The translations under genes were made by a program, and so were the position numbers. The notes below the pieces were generated by a model, which made no database searches, was not told where the DNA came from, and saw only the letters and a list, made by a program, of their open reading frames with translations. Positions 34,876 to 43,764 of a stretch of DNA of 48,037 bases are shown here, piece by piece. The DNA is from JBIOHP01 sp044449065 (lineage in GTDB: Bacteria > Bacteroidota > Ignavibacteria > UBA10030 > SZUA-254), in assembly GCA_044449065.1 (NCBI GenBank), contig JBIOHP010000028.1, forward strand, positions 1-48,037, read 5' to 3'. The first letter of the stretch is position 1, and each line of letters opens with the position of its first letter.

Positions 34876-34965
34876 ATGAAATTGAAAACCCCGTACCCGG
34901 TCGCAAAGGGACGGGGTTTTTTATTTTTCCCCGATAATAACAGTATTAAAAAGGGTATGCAATGA
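34876..34965 (+). promoter_or_regulatory. Possible leader ORF and attenuator of aroF
   Basis: A 29-codon frame (MKLKTPYPVAKGRGFLFFPD and on to KKGMQ) runs through the terminator hairpin, carries three Phe codons and one Leu at FLFF, and ends in a TGA overlapping the aroF ATG (ATGA). Only about 37 bp separate the T-tract from the aroF start, so the aroF promoter probably lies before the hairpin. Attenuation by aromatic amino acid supply is an inference. Confidence 0.4.
34885..34928 (+). terminator. Intrinsic terminator hairpin just upstream of aroF
   Basis: AAAACCCCGT (34885-34894) and ACGGGGTTTT (34911-34920) form a perfect 10-bp stem, extended by CCC/GGG after one bulged base; a T-rich run follows. 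It is a strong terminator by form. Position suggests attenuation rather than plain read-through block, as discussed for the leader. Confidence 0.8.
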
Positions 34966-35981
34966 TCATTGTAATGCAGGCACGGTCGACAGAGAAAGAC
35001 ATCAAAAACGTTGTTGATCGGATTGAACAGCTTGGACTTAAAGCCCATCTTTCCAAAGGCGTCGAGAGAACGATCATCGGCGTTATCGGTGATGAGCGGC
35101 TCATTAAGAAAGAGCAATTTTCTCTCCTGCCCGGAGTAGAAAATGTTTTTCGCGTTCTGAAACCGTACAAACTCGCCAGCCGCGAGTTTAAACAAACGAA
35201 TAGCATCATCGATGTAGCGGGGGTAAAAATCGGAGGGACAGCAATCGCCATCATCGCCGGTCCATGTTCGGTGGAAAGCGAGGAACAGTTGCATGCTACC
35301 GCTGTTGAAGTAAAGGCGGCTGGGGCAAATCTTCTCCGGGGCGGCGCATATAAGCCGCGTACCAGTCCGTATGCTTTTCAGGGTTTGGGGGAAAATGGGC
35401 TTGTTCTTCTTGCAAAGGCGCGGAAGGAAACCGGTCTCGGTATCGTGACCGAGGTAATGGAGTCGACTGATGTTGATCTTGTCGCCGATTACGCCGATCT
35501 CATTCAAGTGGGAGCCCGTAATATGCAGAATACAAAACTGTTGCGAGCATTATCAAAAATTAAAAAGCCGATTCTATTGAAAAGGAATTTTTCTGCAACG
35601 TTGACGGAATTTCTGATGAGCGCCGAATATCTTCTTTCCGGCGGAAACGATCAGGTTATTCTTTGCGAACGGGGCATACGAACATTTGTTGAATACAGTA
35701 GAAATACACTCGATTTAAATATCGTGCCGGCGATCAAACAGCTTTCTCATTTACCAATCATCGTTGATCCCAGTCATGGGACCGGACGCCATGATTTGAT
35801 TATACCCATGAGCCGGGCTTCGATTGCAGCGGGAGCCGATGGTTTGATTATAGAAGTTCATCCCAAACCGGAAGAAGCGTTTTCAGATGGCGATCAATCG
35901 CTTACGCCTCAGGTGTTCCGCCAATTAATGAAAGAGATAGCGCCTATCGCATCGGCAGTTGGACGGACGATGGCGAATTGA
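34962..35981 (+). CDS. aroF: 3-deoxy-7-phosphoheptulonate (DAHP) synthase, AroA-I-beta type
   Basis: 339 residues. First step of the shikimate pathway: PEP plus erythrose-4-phosphate. An N-terminal ferredoxin-like/ACT-like regulatory region (1-70: IIVMQARSTEKDIKNVVDRIEQLG) precedes the barrel: IIAGPCSVES, LRGGAYKPRTSPYAFQGLG, IQVGARNMQN, PILLKRNFSAT, VILCERGIRTFVEYSRNTLDLN, IVDPSHGTGRHDL and GADGLIIEVHPKPEEAFSDGDQSL. The N-terminal domain of this class often mediates feedback inhibition. The ATG overlaps the TGA of the leader frame. No other aromatic-pathway gene is adjacent. Confidence 0.95.
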   Translation: MIIVMQARSTEKDIKNVVDRIEQLGLKAHLSKGVERTIIGVIGDERLIKKEQFSLLPGVENVFRVLKPYKLASREFKQTNSIIDVAGVKIGGTAIAIIAGPCSVESEEQLHATAVEVKAAGANLLRGGAYKPRTSPYAFQGLGENGLVLLAKARKETGLGIVTEVMESTDVDLVADYADLIQVGARNMQNTKLLRALSKIKKPILLKRNFSATLTEFLMSAEYLLSGGNDQVILCERGIRTFVEYSRNTLDLNIVPAIKQLSHLPIIVDPSHGTGRHDLIIPMSRASIAAGADGLIIEVHPKPEEAFSDGDQSLTPQVFRQLMKEIAPIASAVGRTMAN

Positions 35982-36043
35982 TTGTATTTTGATTTCTCAT
36001 TCACGTGCGCATAACTGAAAATATTTAAGAATTTTTATCGAAA

Positions 36044-37096
36044 ATGTCGATCGTAGGACTCCATCATGTTACCGCCATTTGTTCGGATGCACGGCGAACT
36101 GTAGATTTTTATACGAAGATTTTAAATCTCCGCTTAGTCAAGAAAACGGTAAATTTTGATGATCCGGGCGTGTATCATCTTTATTTTGGGGATGATACAG
36201 GCAAGCCCGGCACACTGATAACTTTTTTCGAATGGAAACGCCTTTCACGCGGTAATTATGGCGTTGGAACAACTCAACGTATATCATTCGCCGTAGATTC
36301 TTACGAAGCGCTGCTCAAGTGGAAAAGATGGTTGATAGACCACGGTGTTGAGATAAAAGGTCCTTATGATCGTACGTATTATAGAACGATTTATTTTCAT
36401 GACCCGGATGGCTTACAATTGGAAATCGCTACAAGTGGTCCCGGCTGGACAGTTGATGAGGATCCGGATAATCTTGGAATGCAATCCATTACACCTCATG
36501 AAGGAGTGCTCCCTTCGGAGAGAAGGGAGGTATCCGCCGCCGCAATAAACTGGCAAGGATCAATTAAAACATTCACACCGGATATGGGGATAAGAAGGCT
36601 CCATCACATCACCGCGATTTCCTCTAACATGGAAAGAACGGCGACTTTTTATACTGAGGTGTTAAACTTCCGTGTATTTAAAAAAACATTTAGTTATGAT
36701 GACCTCTCTATTCCACACTTCTATTTTGGCTCAGAAGATGGAAAACCCGGATCAATCGTATCATATGTTGAATTTGCCGGGCAGCGAAACCTGCGGGGAA
36801 AGATAGGCATCGGGATGGTTCATCATTTTGCGTTCGGCGTTGAAAATGAAGATATCCAAATGGAATGGCGAAATACATTGCTTAAAAATCATATAGATGT
36901 AACGCCTGTGCAAGAGAGACTATATTTCAAATCAATTTATTTCCATGATCCTGACGGACATATTCTCGAAATCGCGACCCTTAATCCCGGTTTTTTGGTG
37001 GATGAACCCGCCGATCGTCTTGGTAAGGAACTCCAGCTTCCTCCCTGGTTATCGGATCGTCGCAACAAACTTGAAAAAACGTTAATTCCAATCTAG
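36044..37096 (+). CDS. Two-domain VOC/glyoxalase-family ring-cleaving dioxygenase (MhqO-like)
   Basis: 350 residues made of two vicinal-oxygen-chelate modules with matching motifs. Module 1: GLHHVTAICSDARRTVDFYTKILNLRLVKKTVNFDDPG, FHDPDGLQLEIATSGPG. Module 2: RLHHITAISSNMERTATFYTEVLNFRVFKKTFSYDD, HHFAFGV, FHDPDGHILEIATLNPG. Metal ligands are expected from the conserved His at each module start, HHFAFGV and LEIAT Glu. Known relatives (MhqO, YdfO) are in quinone/methylhydroquinone response operons. The next gene is an MhqD-like esterase, strengthening that assignment. Substrate not proven. Confidence 0.87.
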   Translation: MSIVGLHHVTAICSDARRTVDFYTKILNLRLVKKTVNFDDPGVYHLYFGDDTGKPGTLITFFEWKRLSRGNYGVGTTQRISFAVDSYEALLKWKRWLIDHGVEIKGPYDRTYYRTIYFHDPDGLQLEIATSGPGWTVDEDPDNLGMQSITPHEGVLPSERREVSAAAINWQGSIKTFTPDMGIRRLHHITAISSNMERTATFYTEVLNFRVFKKTFSYDDLSIPHFYFGSEDGKPGSIVSYVEFAGQRNLRGKIGIGMVHHFAFGVENEDIQMEWRNTLLKNHIDVTPVQERLYFKSIYFHDPDGHILEIATLNPGFLVDEPADRLGKELQLPPWLSDRRNKLEKTLIPI

Positions 37097-37134
37097 TGTA
37101 TCCCGTAGAATAATCGAAAGGGAGCGTTCAAACC

Positions 37135-37794
37135 TTGAATCTCATCGAAACAACATTAATACATCGGATCATACCGCCGCGGCATAAGGATTCAAACCTC
37201 AACCCTGCGCTTATACTCCTTCACGGGAGGGGAACAGATGAGAATGATTTGCTGGGCTTATCGGAATATCTTGATGATAGATTTTTATGCATCAGTGTGC
37301 GGGCGCCTTTTCCGTTTGAGGAAGGAGGCGGGTATACCTGGTATGATATCATCGATATAGGAAAGCCTGAACCGGTTATGCAGGCGGAGAGTTACCGTAA
37401 GTTAAAGCAATTTATTTCCCATGCTATCAAGGATTACCCGATTGATCCGAAGGGAATATATCTTTTAGGTTTCAGTATGGGAAGTATGATGTCATATACG
37501 CTTGCTCTTACTCATCCGGAACTATTTCGTGGTGTTGTCGCAAATAGCGGGTATATCCCGGAGGAATCGGAACCTCGATATAGATGGAGCAACATCGGTA
37601 AATTGCCATTTTACGTCAGTCATGGAATATACGATCCTGTTATTCCAGTTCAGTTCGGCAGGGAAGCGGCAGATACATTGAAAAAAAACAATGCTCTTGT
37701 GGAGTATCACGAATATCCCATGGGGCATGAAATTAGCGAGGAGAGTTTGCATGACATGGGGTTGTGGTTAACAGGACAACTCGATTCTCTATGA
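37135..37794 (+). CDS. Alpha/beta hydrolase, MhqD-like carboxylesterase
   Basis: 219 residues from a TTG start with AAGGGAG about 11 bp upstream. Phospholipase/carboxylesterase family: LILLHGRGTDENDLL oxyanion region, nucleophile S114 in LLGFSMGSMMSYTLAL, catalytic Asp in SHGIYDPVIPVQFGR and His in PMGHEIS. No signal peptide, so cytoplasmic. It follows the VOC dioxygenase gene by 38 bp, the same pairing as mhqO/mhqD in Bacillus. A role in handling quinone-like electrophiles is an inference. Confidence 0.85.
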   Translation: MNLIETTLIHRIIPPRHKDSNLNPALILLHGRGTDENDLLGLSEYLDDRFLCISVRAPFPFEEGGGYTWYDIIDIGKPEPVMQAESYRKLKQFISHAIKDYPIDPKGIYLLGFSMGSMMSYTLALTHPELFRGVVANSGYIPEESEPRYRWSNIGKLPFYVSHGIYDPVIPVQFGREAADTLKKNNALVEYHEYPMGHEISEESLHDMGLWLTGQLDSL

Positions 37795-37834
37795 TCCCCT
37801 CTGCCGGAGTTAATACGCATATTCGGAGCGAAGC

Positions 37835-38494
37835 ATGATTCCCCTTCGTGACGCTAATCCTTCGCGCACGATACCTTTTATAACGTATCTGTTAATCTTG
37901 ATAAATTTCATCGTCTTCTTTTTTGAACTATCGATTGGAAAATATCAGAACGACTTGTTTTTACATTTAGGATTAATTCCTTCCGTTTGGATAGCGGACG
38001 TGAAATTGTTTCATGCCCATTCATTTCTTCCCTTGTTCACTTCAATGTTTCTTCATGGGGGTTGGATTCATCTTCTCGGCAATATGCTGTTTCTTTTTAT
38101 CTTTGGCGATAATGTTGAAGATAAATTTGGACACGGCAGATATTTCGTATTTTATATTGTAGCTGGATTGGCGGCGGCGATCACACAAATTTATTTTAAT
38201 GCTGCCTCCGAAGCGCCGATGATCGGAGCGAGCGGAGCGATTGCAGGGGTAATGGGCGCTTATGTTCTGATGTTTCCAAAGGCGAGGATAACCACTCTAA
38301 TTTTCATCATTATTTTCATTAAAATAATTGAACTCCCTGCGTATGTCTTTCTTGGTTTGTGGTTTCTTATGCAAATATTCAGCGGTATGATGGCATTAGG
38401 AATAGGCAGCGACGCAGGCGGCGTTGCCTGGTGGGCACACATAGGCGGGTTTGCGATGGGAATAGTGGCAGTACCATTTCTAAAGAGACGCTAA
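37835..38494 (+). CDS. Rhomboid-family intramembrane serine protease
   Basis: 219 residues with six or so membrane segments. Catalytic S133 in GASGAIAGVMGAY and H202 in AWWAHIGGFAMG form the dyad; the conserved HGGWIHLLGNMLFLFIFG (His74 loop, Asn83) is present. Cleaves transmembrane proteins in the inner membrane; target unknown. GGAG precedes the ATG. It follows the esterase gene by 40 bp on the same strand. Confidence 0.92.
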   Translation: MIPLRDANPSRTIPFITYLLILINFIVFFFELSIGKYQNDLFLHLGLIPSVWIADVKLFHAHSFLPLFTSMFLHGGWIHLLGNMLFLFIFGDNVEDKFGHGRYFVFYIVAGLAAAITQIYFNAASEAPMIGASGAIAGVMGAYVLMFPKARITTLIFIIIFIKIIELPAYVFLGLWFLMQIFSGMMALGIGSDAGGVAWWAHIGGFAMGIVAVPFLKRR

Positions 38495-38591
38495 CAGTTC
38501 GGATACATATTCAGATAAACGTTCAAAATCAAGAAATTTTGGATGAATGCGATTCGTTGCATTTCCAGTTCCCTTATTCTATCTTAGAGCT

Positions 38592-39797
38592 ATGTTAAAA
38601 TCTGTTATAGTAGTCCATCATCACGAAATTACCCTTAAAGGGAATAACCGTAAATATTTCGAATCCCGGCTTCTCAAAAACTTACAAATTGTGCTCAAAG
38701 GATACCCTGAAGTCGAACGAATATTCGGAGGATATGGTCGTTTTGTAATCGAACTCAGCACGGATTTGCAGATAGAGCAGATTTGTAAAGATTTAAGCTG
38801 TGTTTTCGGCCTTTCCAATATTTGTGCCGGTCTGAGAATTGATCAGGATATCGAAATATTCAAAACTATATCCGAACGCCTCCTCCAGCCGATGAAAATA
38901 TCCTCCTTGAAAGTGGATTCGAGACGATCGGATAAACGATTCCCGTTGAAATCAATGGAAATAAATTCCGTCGTTGGCGCACATCTTTGTAATCGGTTTC
39001 AAGTCCGGGCGGATATGACCAATCCGGATGTTACTATATATATTGAGATAGCCGATGGCAATGCGTTTATCTATCTAGCGAAATCTCAGGGTATCGGGGG
39101 TTTGCCAATTGGTGTGAGCGGTAGAGTTGTGAGTCTCTTATCTGCCGGATTTGATTCTCCGGTCGCCTCCTGGCGAATGATGAAGCGAGGGGCGAGCGTA
39201 ATATTTGTCCATTTTCATAGTATTCCTTATACCAGTCAGAACTCTCTCGATCAGGTCATTCAACTCGTTCGGGTCTTGACGAAATATCAATATAAATCAA
39301 AACTATATTTTGTCCCTTTTGCAGATGTACAAAATGAAATCGTTCTTCATTCACCACCCCCGCTTCGCATAATTCTTTATCGGAGGATGATGATCCGGAT
39401 AGCGGAAATTGTGGCAAGAAGAGAGAAAGCGGAAGCTTTAGTAACGGGGGAGGCAGTCGGACAGGTAGCGTCTCAAACGTTGCGGAACATACGAGTTATA
39501 GACGAAGCGGCGACATTTCCTATTCTCCGGCCTCTCTCCGGAATGGATAAAGAAGAAACGATGGACCTCGCCCGGAAAATTGGCACGTTTGAAATTTCGA
39601 ATGAACCTTTTGATGATTGCTGCTCTTTCCTGGCTCCCCGTTCTCCGGAGACTTGGGCAAAACTTGAGCAGGTTCAAGACGCTGAATTGAAGTTCGATAT
39701 CGAAACCTTAGTTCGAGATACGGTCAAGAAAATATCTATTGAGGAATTTGATTATCTGGATCAGATAAAGGAAAAAGCATCGGATTTTTCCTCCTGA
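38592..39797 (+). CDS. thiI: tRNA 4-thiouridine synthetase ThiI (without rhodanese domain)
   Basis: 401 residues from the ATG at 38592. A longer frame begins at 38547, but the family starts at VVHHHEITLKGNNRKYFE. N-terminal ferredoxin-like and THUMP domains (FKTISERLLQP, SVVGAHLCNRF) lead to the PP-loop (VVSLLSAGFDSPVASW, with SAG instead of SGG) and VTGEAVGQVASQTLRNI. The C-terminus has DCCSFLAPRSP and stops, with no rhodanese extension, as in Bacillus-type ThiI. Sulfur would therefore come from a partner, not identified here. The rhomboid gene ends 97 bp upstream. Confidence 0.93.
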   Translation: MLKSVIVVHHHEITLKGNNRKYFESRLLKNLQIVLKGYPEVERIFGGYGRFVIELSTDLQIEQICKDLSCVFGLSNICAGLRIDQDIEIFKTISERLLQPMKISSLKVDSRRSDKRFPLKSMEINSVVGAHLCNRFQVRADMTNPDVTIYIEIADGNAFIYLAKSQGIGGLPIGVSGRVVSLLSAGFDSPVASWRMMKRGASVIFVHFHSIPYTSQNSLDQVIQLVRVLTKYQYKSKLYFVPFADVQNEIVLHSPPPLRIILYRRMMIRIAEIVARREKAEALVTGEAVGQVASQTLRNIRVIDEAATFPILRPLSGMDKEETMDLARKIGTFEISNEPFDDCCSFLAPRSPETWAKLEQVQDAELKFDIETLVRDTVKKISIEEFDYLDQIKEKASDFSS

Positions 39798-39938
39798 ACA
39801 TCGTTCCTTGATCATTAGATCAATTTTCCAAATCGAACGATACTAAAATTGCATAAAAATTAGCATAATAAGGATAAAAACCGTATAATTATTTGATTAA
39901 AATTTCAATTATCATCATACAATATTTTTAGACACGTT

Positions 39939-40169
39939 ATGCCGACAAAAGTACAGATTAAAAATAATAGTTCAATAAAAATTGAAGGAGATTTTGAGCT
40001 CGTTGACCAAAACGGCAATAAATTTGATCTGGCTGGTAAAAAATCAGTTTCACTATGCCGTTGTGGTTACACCAAGGATAAACCATTCTGCGATAAATCA
40101 CACCGAGAGATGTGTTACAATTCCATCATTATCGCGCGTAAAGTACCTGCCACCAAACCCAAAGTATAA
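39939..40169 (+). CDS. Small CDGSH-type iron-sulfur protein
   Basis: 76 residues. The 2Fe-2S ligands are Cys40, Cys42, Cys51 and His55 in CRCGYTKDKPFCDKSH; the name-giving CDGSH reads CDKSH, which keeps all ligands. The N-terminal half (GDFELVDQNGNKFDL) is the short beta segment common to bacterial members. Electron-transfer or cluster-transfer role; partner unknown. It lies 28 bp before the Tat-exported protein gene. Confidence 0.9.
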   Translation: MPTKVQIKNNSSIKIEGDFELVDQNGNKFDLAGKKSVSLCRCGYTKDKPFCDKSHREMCYNSIIIARKVPATKPKV

Positions 40170-40197
40170 TTCCCTACAGCCAGAATAAGGTTTTAGA

Positions 40198-42477
40198 ATG
40201 AAAAATAATCGACGGAAGTTTCTAACAGACTTAGGAAAACTCAGCGGGGTTCTCATGGTGAGCGGAGAAATTCTTGAAAAATTCCCGCTCATGGCTCAGG
40301 AAAAAATCTTTGGACAACATTTCAAACCTAAACCATTGCGTGAACCGCTCGAATATCGATTTGCTCCGCCGTCGTGGCAGACAACATATTCACTTGCTGA
40401 TGATAGCCAAATAAGTCTGATTTCGAAAACCGGTGAATTGCTTCTCGGCAATTCAGGGACGGGAAATGATTTTAATGCATTTCCTCTCAGGGTTACATTT
40501 GGTATGACAGGGGAAACCGGCGGAGAGTATGTTGAACAACGATTAGAATCACCGGAGATTCCTATAATCACAACCCGGATGAAATACGGGAAGATCGAAA
40601 TTAAAATAACATCGTTTGCCTCCAAATGGAATGACGAAGGACGGGTCGATAATCATTTTTATGAAATATCATCTACTGAATCAGCTTCGCCGGAACGCAA
40701 ACCGGCGCTCGTAATAACATCATCCACCAAATTTAAACATCTCCTGGTTGACGATAACGATCTTACCCGAAAACAAGCGTCGGTAATTTCTTCCGATCCG
40801 GAAGAGCGTGCGATCTTATGCATGATAGACGGACCGGTGAGTACAATCGCAAAAGGAAATGTGTTTGTGCTTACACCGGAGAATATTGCGGACCCCACGG
40901 TTCTGAAATTTTTCATCCGATTCCCCAGAGAGAGTCAGACATTTGAAACGCTGAAAGCCGGCTTAAATAAAGGCGATGAAATCCTTTCCAGCTCACGAGC
41001 ATTCTGGCAATCCCGTATGGCGGTTGAACATAAAACCAAAATGACTGTTCATCCTGATTACCATGGATTTTTATCAGCATCGGTGAGAAATATTGTTCAA
41101 ACGACTGAGGTGGGTCCAAAGAAAAGGATTTTTCACAGCGGACCAACATTCTTTAAAAATTTCTATCCGGCTGAAGCAATATTTATCATCGAAGCGCTCC
41201 GGTTTATGGGGTACGATACTGAAGCACAGGAGGGTCTGGAAACTATATGGAATATGCAGGATCAGAACGGCGCATTTTTTGGAAGCGCAGGCGAACATAG
41301 TTTTAAGGATACCGCAGCCGCAGTTTATGCCCTTGCCAGAAATGCCGATCTTACTCAAGATTTTGATTTTTTCAACGAGATGTTTCCTGATTCCCTAAAA
41401 GGCATGCTGTATTTGCAGCAGTTGCGTTTAGACGAATATAACAAAGGGAAATCATTAAATGGGAAAAATCAATTTCTCCCTCCCGGAACGATCACGACGG
41501 GGGCAGACGGCGTCCGTGCTGATATGGTCAATACCCTTTGGACAATGATGGGTCTGCAAGCTGCTATTGCAGTTGCAAATAAGTTTTTAATTCCATACCG
41601 CGACCAAATGCGGGATTTCAATAAGGAGTTAGTCCAATCTGTTCTCGATTTCAGTAAGCGTGAAATGAAAACTGATCCAAAGGGTTTTAAATATTTACCG
41701 ATGCTCCTTGCAGATGATCCTTACATAAGATCGAAAGACAAATCGAAACATCCCGCTGCCCAGTTTGCTCAAGTTGGTTTAACACAAGCGATATTCCCCG
41801 GATTGTTGTATCCAAAGGAACACGTCATCGTGCAGGGACACATTGCGCTCATGAACGCTATCTTACAGGAAGATATTCCTGCAGGGACGGGTTTCCTTGG
41901 TGCCAATGCCGTACAAACATATCATGCGCCGGCATATGCTCAATTATTAGTTTGGGCTGGTTTCCCTGATGCAGCGGTAAATATCTTCAGGGGATTTCTC
42001 AATCATGCGTCTCCTCTGTTATCATGGCGGGATGAACAAACTCTCTTAAATGTTAAGAAAAATGAACTCTTTGGCGATATGCCCCATTCACTCGCCGCCG
42101 CCCAATGCATACTTTTTCTCAGGAATTCCTTGATTTTGGAAGACCGGGAAACGCTCCGATTGCTCGATGGTCTCGTCTATCATGATATTAATGCCAATAA
42201 GCCGATTTCAATGGAATATTCCCCGACAAAATGGGGTCGGGTGAGTATCTCTCTCGAACCCGTCGATGTAAAGACCTGGACATTCTCGTTTAAACGCGAG
42301 GGATTTAAAGTCGAGCTTAATCCAAAATTTACCCGGATTGAATTTCCCCGCCGTATCACGCAGGACCTCCAGCTCGATAAGATTGTTGGTTGCAAATATT
42401 TATTACAGGGAAATAGAGTTATAGTAGAACCAACGGAAACGAGCTGGGTGGCTACGTTTAGAAATTTTAGATTATAA
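40198..42477 (+). CDS. Tat-exported protein of unknown function, possible (alpha/alpha)6-type glycoside-active enzyme
   Basis: 759 residues. The start NNRRKFLTDLGKLSGVLMVSG is a twin-arginine signal (AAGG before the ATG), implying export folded. I do not recognise a named family. Residues about 50-290 look like a beta-sandwich. Residues about 300-660 are helical and read like an (alpha/alpha)-barrel glycosidase (YPAEAIFIIEALRFMGYDTEAQEGLETIWNMQDQNGAFFGS, AGFPDAAVNIFRGFLNHASPLLSWRDEQ). A beta-rich tail follows. A galactokinase gene and sugar transport genes follow, so a glycan-cleaving role is plausible but inferred; the catalytic acids are not identified. Confidence 0.6.
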   Translation: MKNNRRKFLTDLGKLSGVLMVSGEILEKFPLMAQEKIFGQHFKPKPLREPLEYRFAPPSWQTTYSLADDSQISLISKTGELLLGNSGTGNDFNAFPLRVTFGMTGETGGEYVEQRLESPEIPIITTRMKYGKIEIKITSFASKWNDEGRVDNHFYEISSTESASPERKPALVITSSTKFKHLLVDDNDLTRKQASVISSDPEERAILCMIDGPVSTIAKGNVFVLTPENIADPTVLKFFIRFPRESQTFETLKAGLNKGDEILSSSRAFWQSRMAVEHKTKMTVHPDYHGFLSASVRNIVQTTEVGPKKRIFHSGPTFFKNFYPAEAIFIIEALRFMGYDTEAQEGLETIWNMQDQNGAFFGSAGEHSFKDTAAAVYALARNADLTQDFDFFNEMFPDSLKGMLYLQQLRLDEYNKGKSLNGKNQFLPPGTITTGADGVRADMVNTLWTMMGLQAAIAVANKFLIPYRDQMRDFNKELVQSVLDFSKREMKTDPKGFKYLPMLLADDPYIRSKDKSKHPAAQFAQVGLTQAIFPGLLYPKEHVIVQGHIALMNAILQEDIPAGTGFLGANAVQTYHAPAYAQLLVWAGFPDAAVNIFRGFLNHASPLLSWRDEQTLLNVKKNELFGDMPHSLAAAQCILFLRNSLILEDRETLRLLDGLVYHDINANKPISMEYSPTKWGRVSISLEPVDVKTWTFSFKREGFKVELNPKFTRIEFPRRITQDLQLDKIVGCKYLLQGNRVIVEPTETSWVATFRNFRL

Positions 42478-42566
42478 AAATTCTATTTGAACGGGACGCT
42501 TGTTCCCGATGATGTCATTGAGTTTGTTTCGTTTTGTCAATCATCAACAATTCTGGATAAGACTAT

Positions 42567-43757
42567 ATGGAACTACTTCAGGATACAATTGATAGATATC
42601 GACAAGTATACGGCACACCGCCGGATATCGTAGTTAGCGCTCCCGGCAGAGTGAATCTTATCGGCGAGCACACCGATTACAATGATGGATTCGTTCTACC
42701 GGTTGCTATCGATAGAAATATTTTCATCGCTGCGGGTAGACGGAAGGACCCCCTCCTTAATCTCCATAGCGTTGATCTCCTCTCTTCGGGTATTTATCCG
42801 CTTGAATCATTACACTATGATCGCGATAAACGCTGGACAAATTACCCAGCCGGCGTCGCGAAGATATTACAATCAAAAAACCACACTATATCCGGCGCCA
42901 ACTTTTGTATACGCGGAAATATCCCTATCGGGGCAGGGTTAAGTTCTTCAGCCGCTTTTTGCGTTGGAAGCGCAATTATATTTTCAACGCTCAATGAATT
43001 GCATCTCTCCCCACGGGAAATTATCACAATCGCGCAACAAGCTGAAATGGATTTCGTCGGGATTCAATGCGGGATCATGGATCAATTTATTGCGGTGATG
43101 GGTAAAAAAAATAAAGCGTTATTTCTTGACTGTTTATCATTAAACTTTGAGCAGGTGCAATTTCCATCTAATGTTTCATTGATTATTTGCGATATCGGAT
43201 CAAGACGCGAACTGGCAAATTCCGCTTATAATCAACGGCATGCAGAATGCGAAGATGCAGTCCGGCAGCTCACCAAACGCTACCCCGACCTCACCAGTCT
43301 CAGGGACATCACTATTGAACAATTTCGGGCGGTCGAATCAATGTTATCTCCGGTTGCCAGGAAAAGAGCGCTGCACGTAATTTCTGAAAACGACCGTGTA
43401 GTCCAGAGCGTAGTCGAATTAAAAAAGAATAATTTGGAAGAATTCGGACGGCTGATGATTGAATCCCACCGCAGCTTGAAAGAAAATTATGAAGTAAGCT
43501 CAAAAGAGCTCGATGCCTTCGTCGATATTGCGATAACTTCGAAAGGGGTGTGGGGCGCGCGCATGACCGGAGCCGGTTTTGGAGGGAGCGCGATCTGCAT
43601 CGTGAACAATGAGATGGTAGACGAGCTTGTCAATCGTCTCCGGGCTGAGTATCCTAAACGGGCCGGTCGTTCACTGACCGTTTATATTTCCACGATTGAA
43701 GATGGAGCAATGCTCTACGATCCCAAACATCTGAACGCTCCAACCCTCGTCGGGTGA
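42567..43757 (+). CDS. galK: Galactokinase
   Basis: 396 residues. GHMP kinase phosphorylating galactose at O1. Galactokinase signature PGRVNLIGEHTDYNDGFVLPVAID, ATP loop IPIGAGLSSSAAFCVGSA, catalytic region GIQCGIMDQFIAVMG (Asp in MDQ), and C-terminal GARMTGAGFGGSAICIV. Complete. It precedes the transporter fusion gene by 7 bp, so it is in the sugar-uptake unit. Other Leloir genes (galT, galE) are absent from the window. Confidence 0.96.
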   Translation: MELLQDTIDRYRQVYGTPPDIVVSAPGRVNLIGEHTDYNDGFVLPVAIDRNIFIAAGRRKDPLLNLHSVDLLSSGIYPLESLHYDRDKRWTNYPAGVAKILQSKNHTISGANFCIRGNIPIGAGLSSSAAFCVGSAIIFSTLNELHLSPREIITIAQQAEMDFVGIQCGIMDQFIAVMGKKNKALFLDCLSLNFEQVQFPSNVSLIICDIGSRRELANSAYNQRHAECEDAVRQLTKRYPDLTSLRDITIEQFRAVESMLSPVARKRALHVISENDRVVQSVVELKKNNLEEFGRLMIESHRSLKENYEVSSKELDAFVDIAITSKGVWGARMTGAGFGGSAICIVNNEMVDELVNRLRAEYPKRAGRSLTVYISTIEDGAMLYDPKHLNAPTLVG

Positions 43758-43764
43758 TCAGCGG

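Larger units (their letters stand above)
34381..34961. other. Repeat-rich intergenic region, 581 bp
   Basis: Contains a second MITE copy within repeat X, a GCCCGA/TCGGGC hairpin near 34619-34639, an isolated second-hairpin copy at 34698-34717, a second T9SS tail remnant and the aroF leader (listed). No other gene is supported. Confidence 0.75.

Noticed and set aside
34794..35507. 237-codon minus-strand frame over the aroF leader and 5' half
   Set aside because: It is the antisense shadow of a well-supported DAHP synthase gene; the translation looks random.
42489..42508. Terminator between the Tat protein gene and galK (CGGGA...TCCCG)
   Set aside because: Only a 5-bp stem and no T-tract follows; not enough to call.
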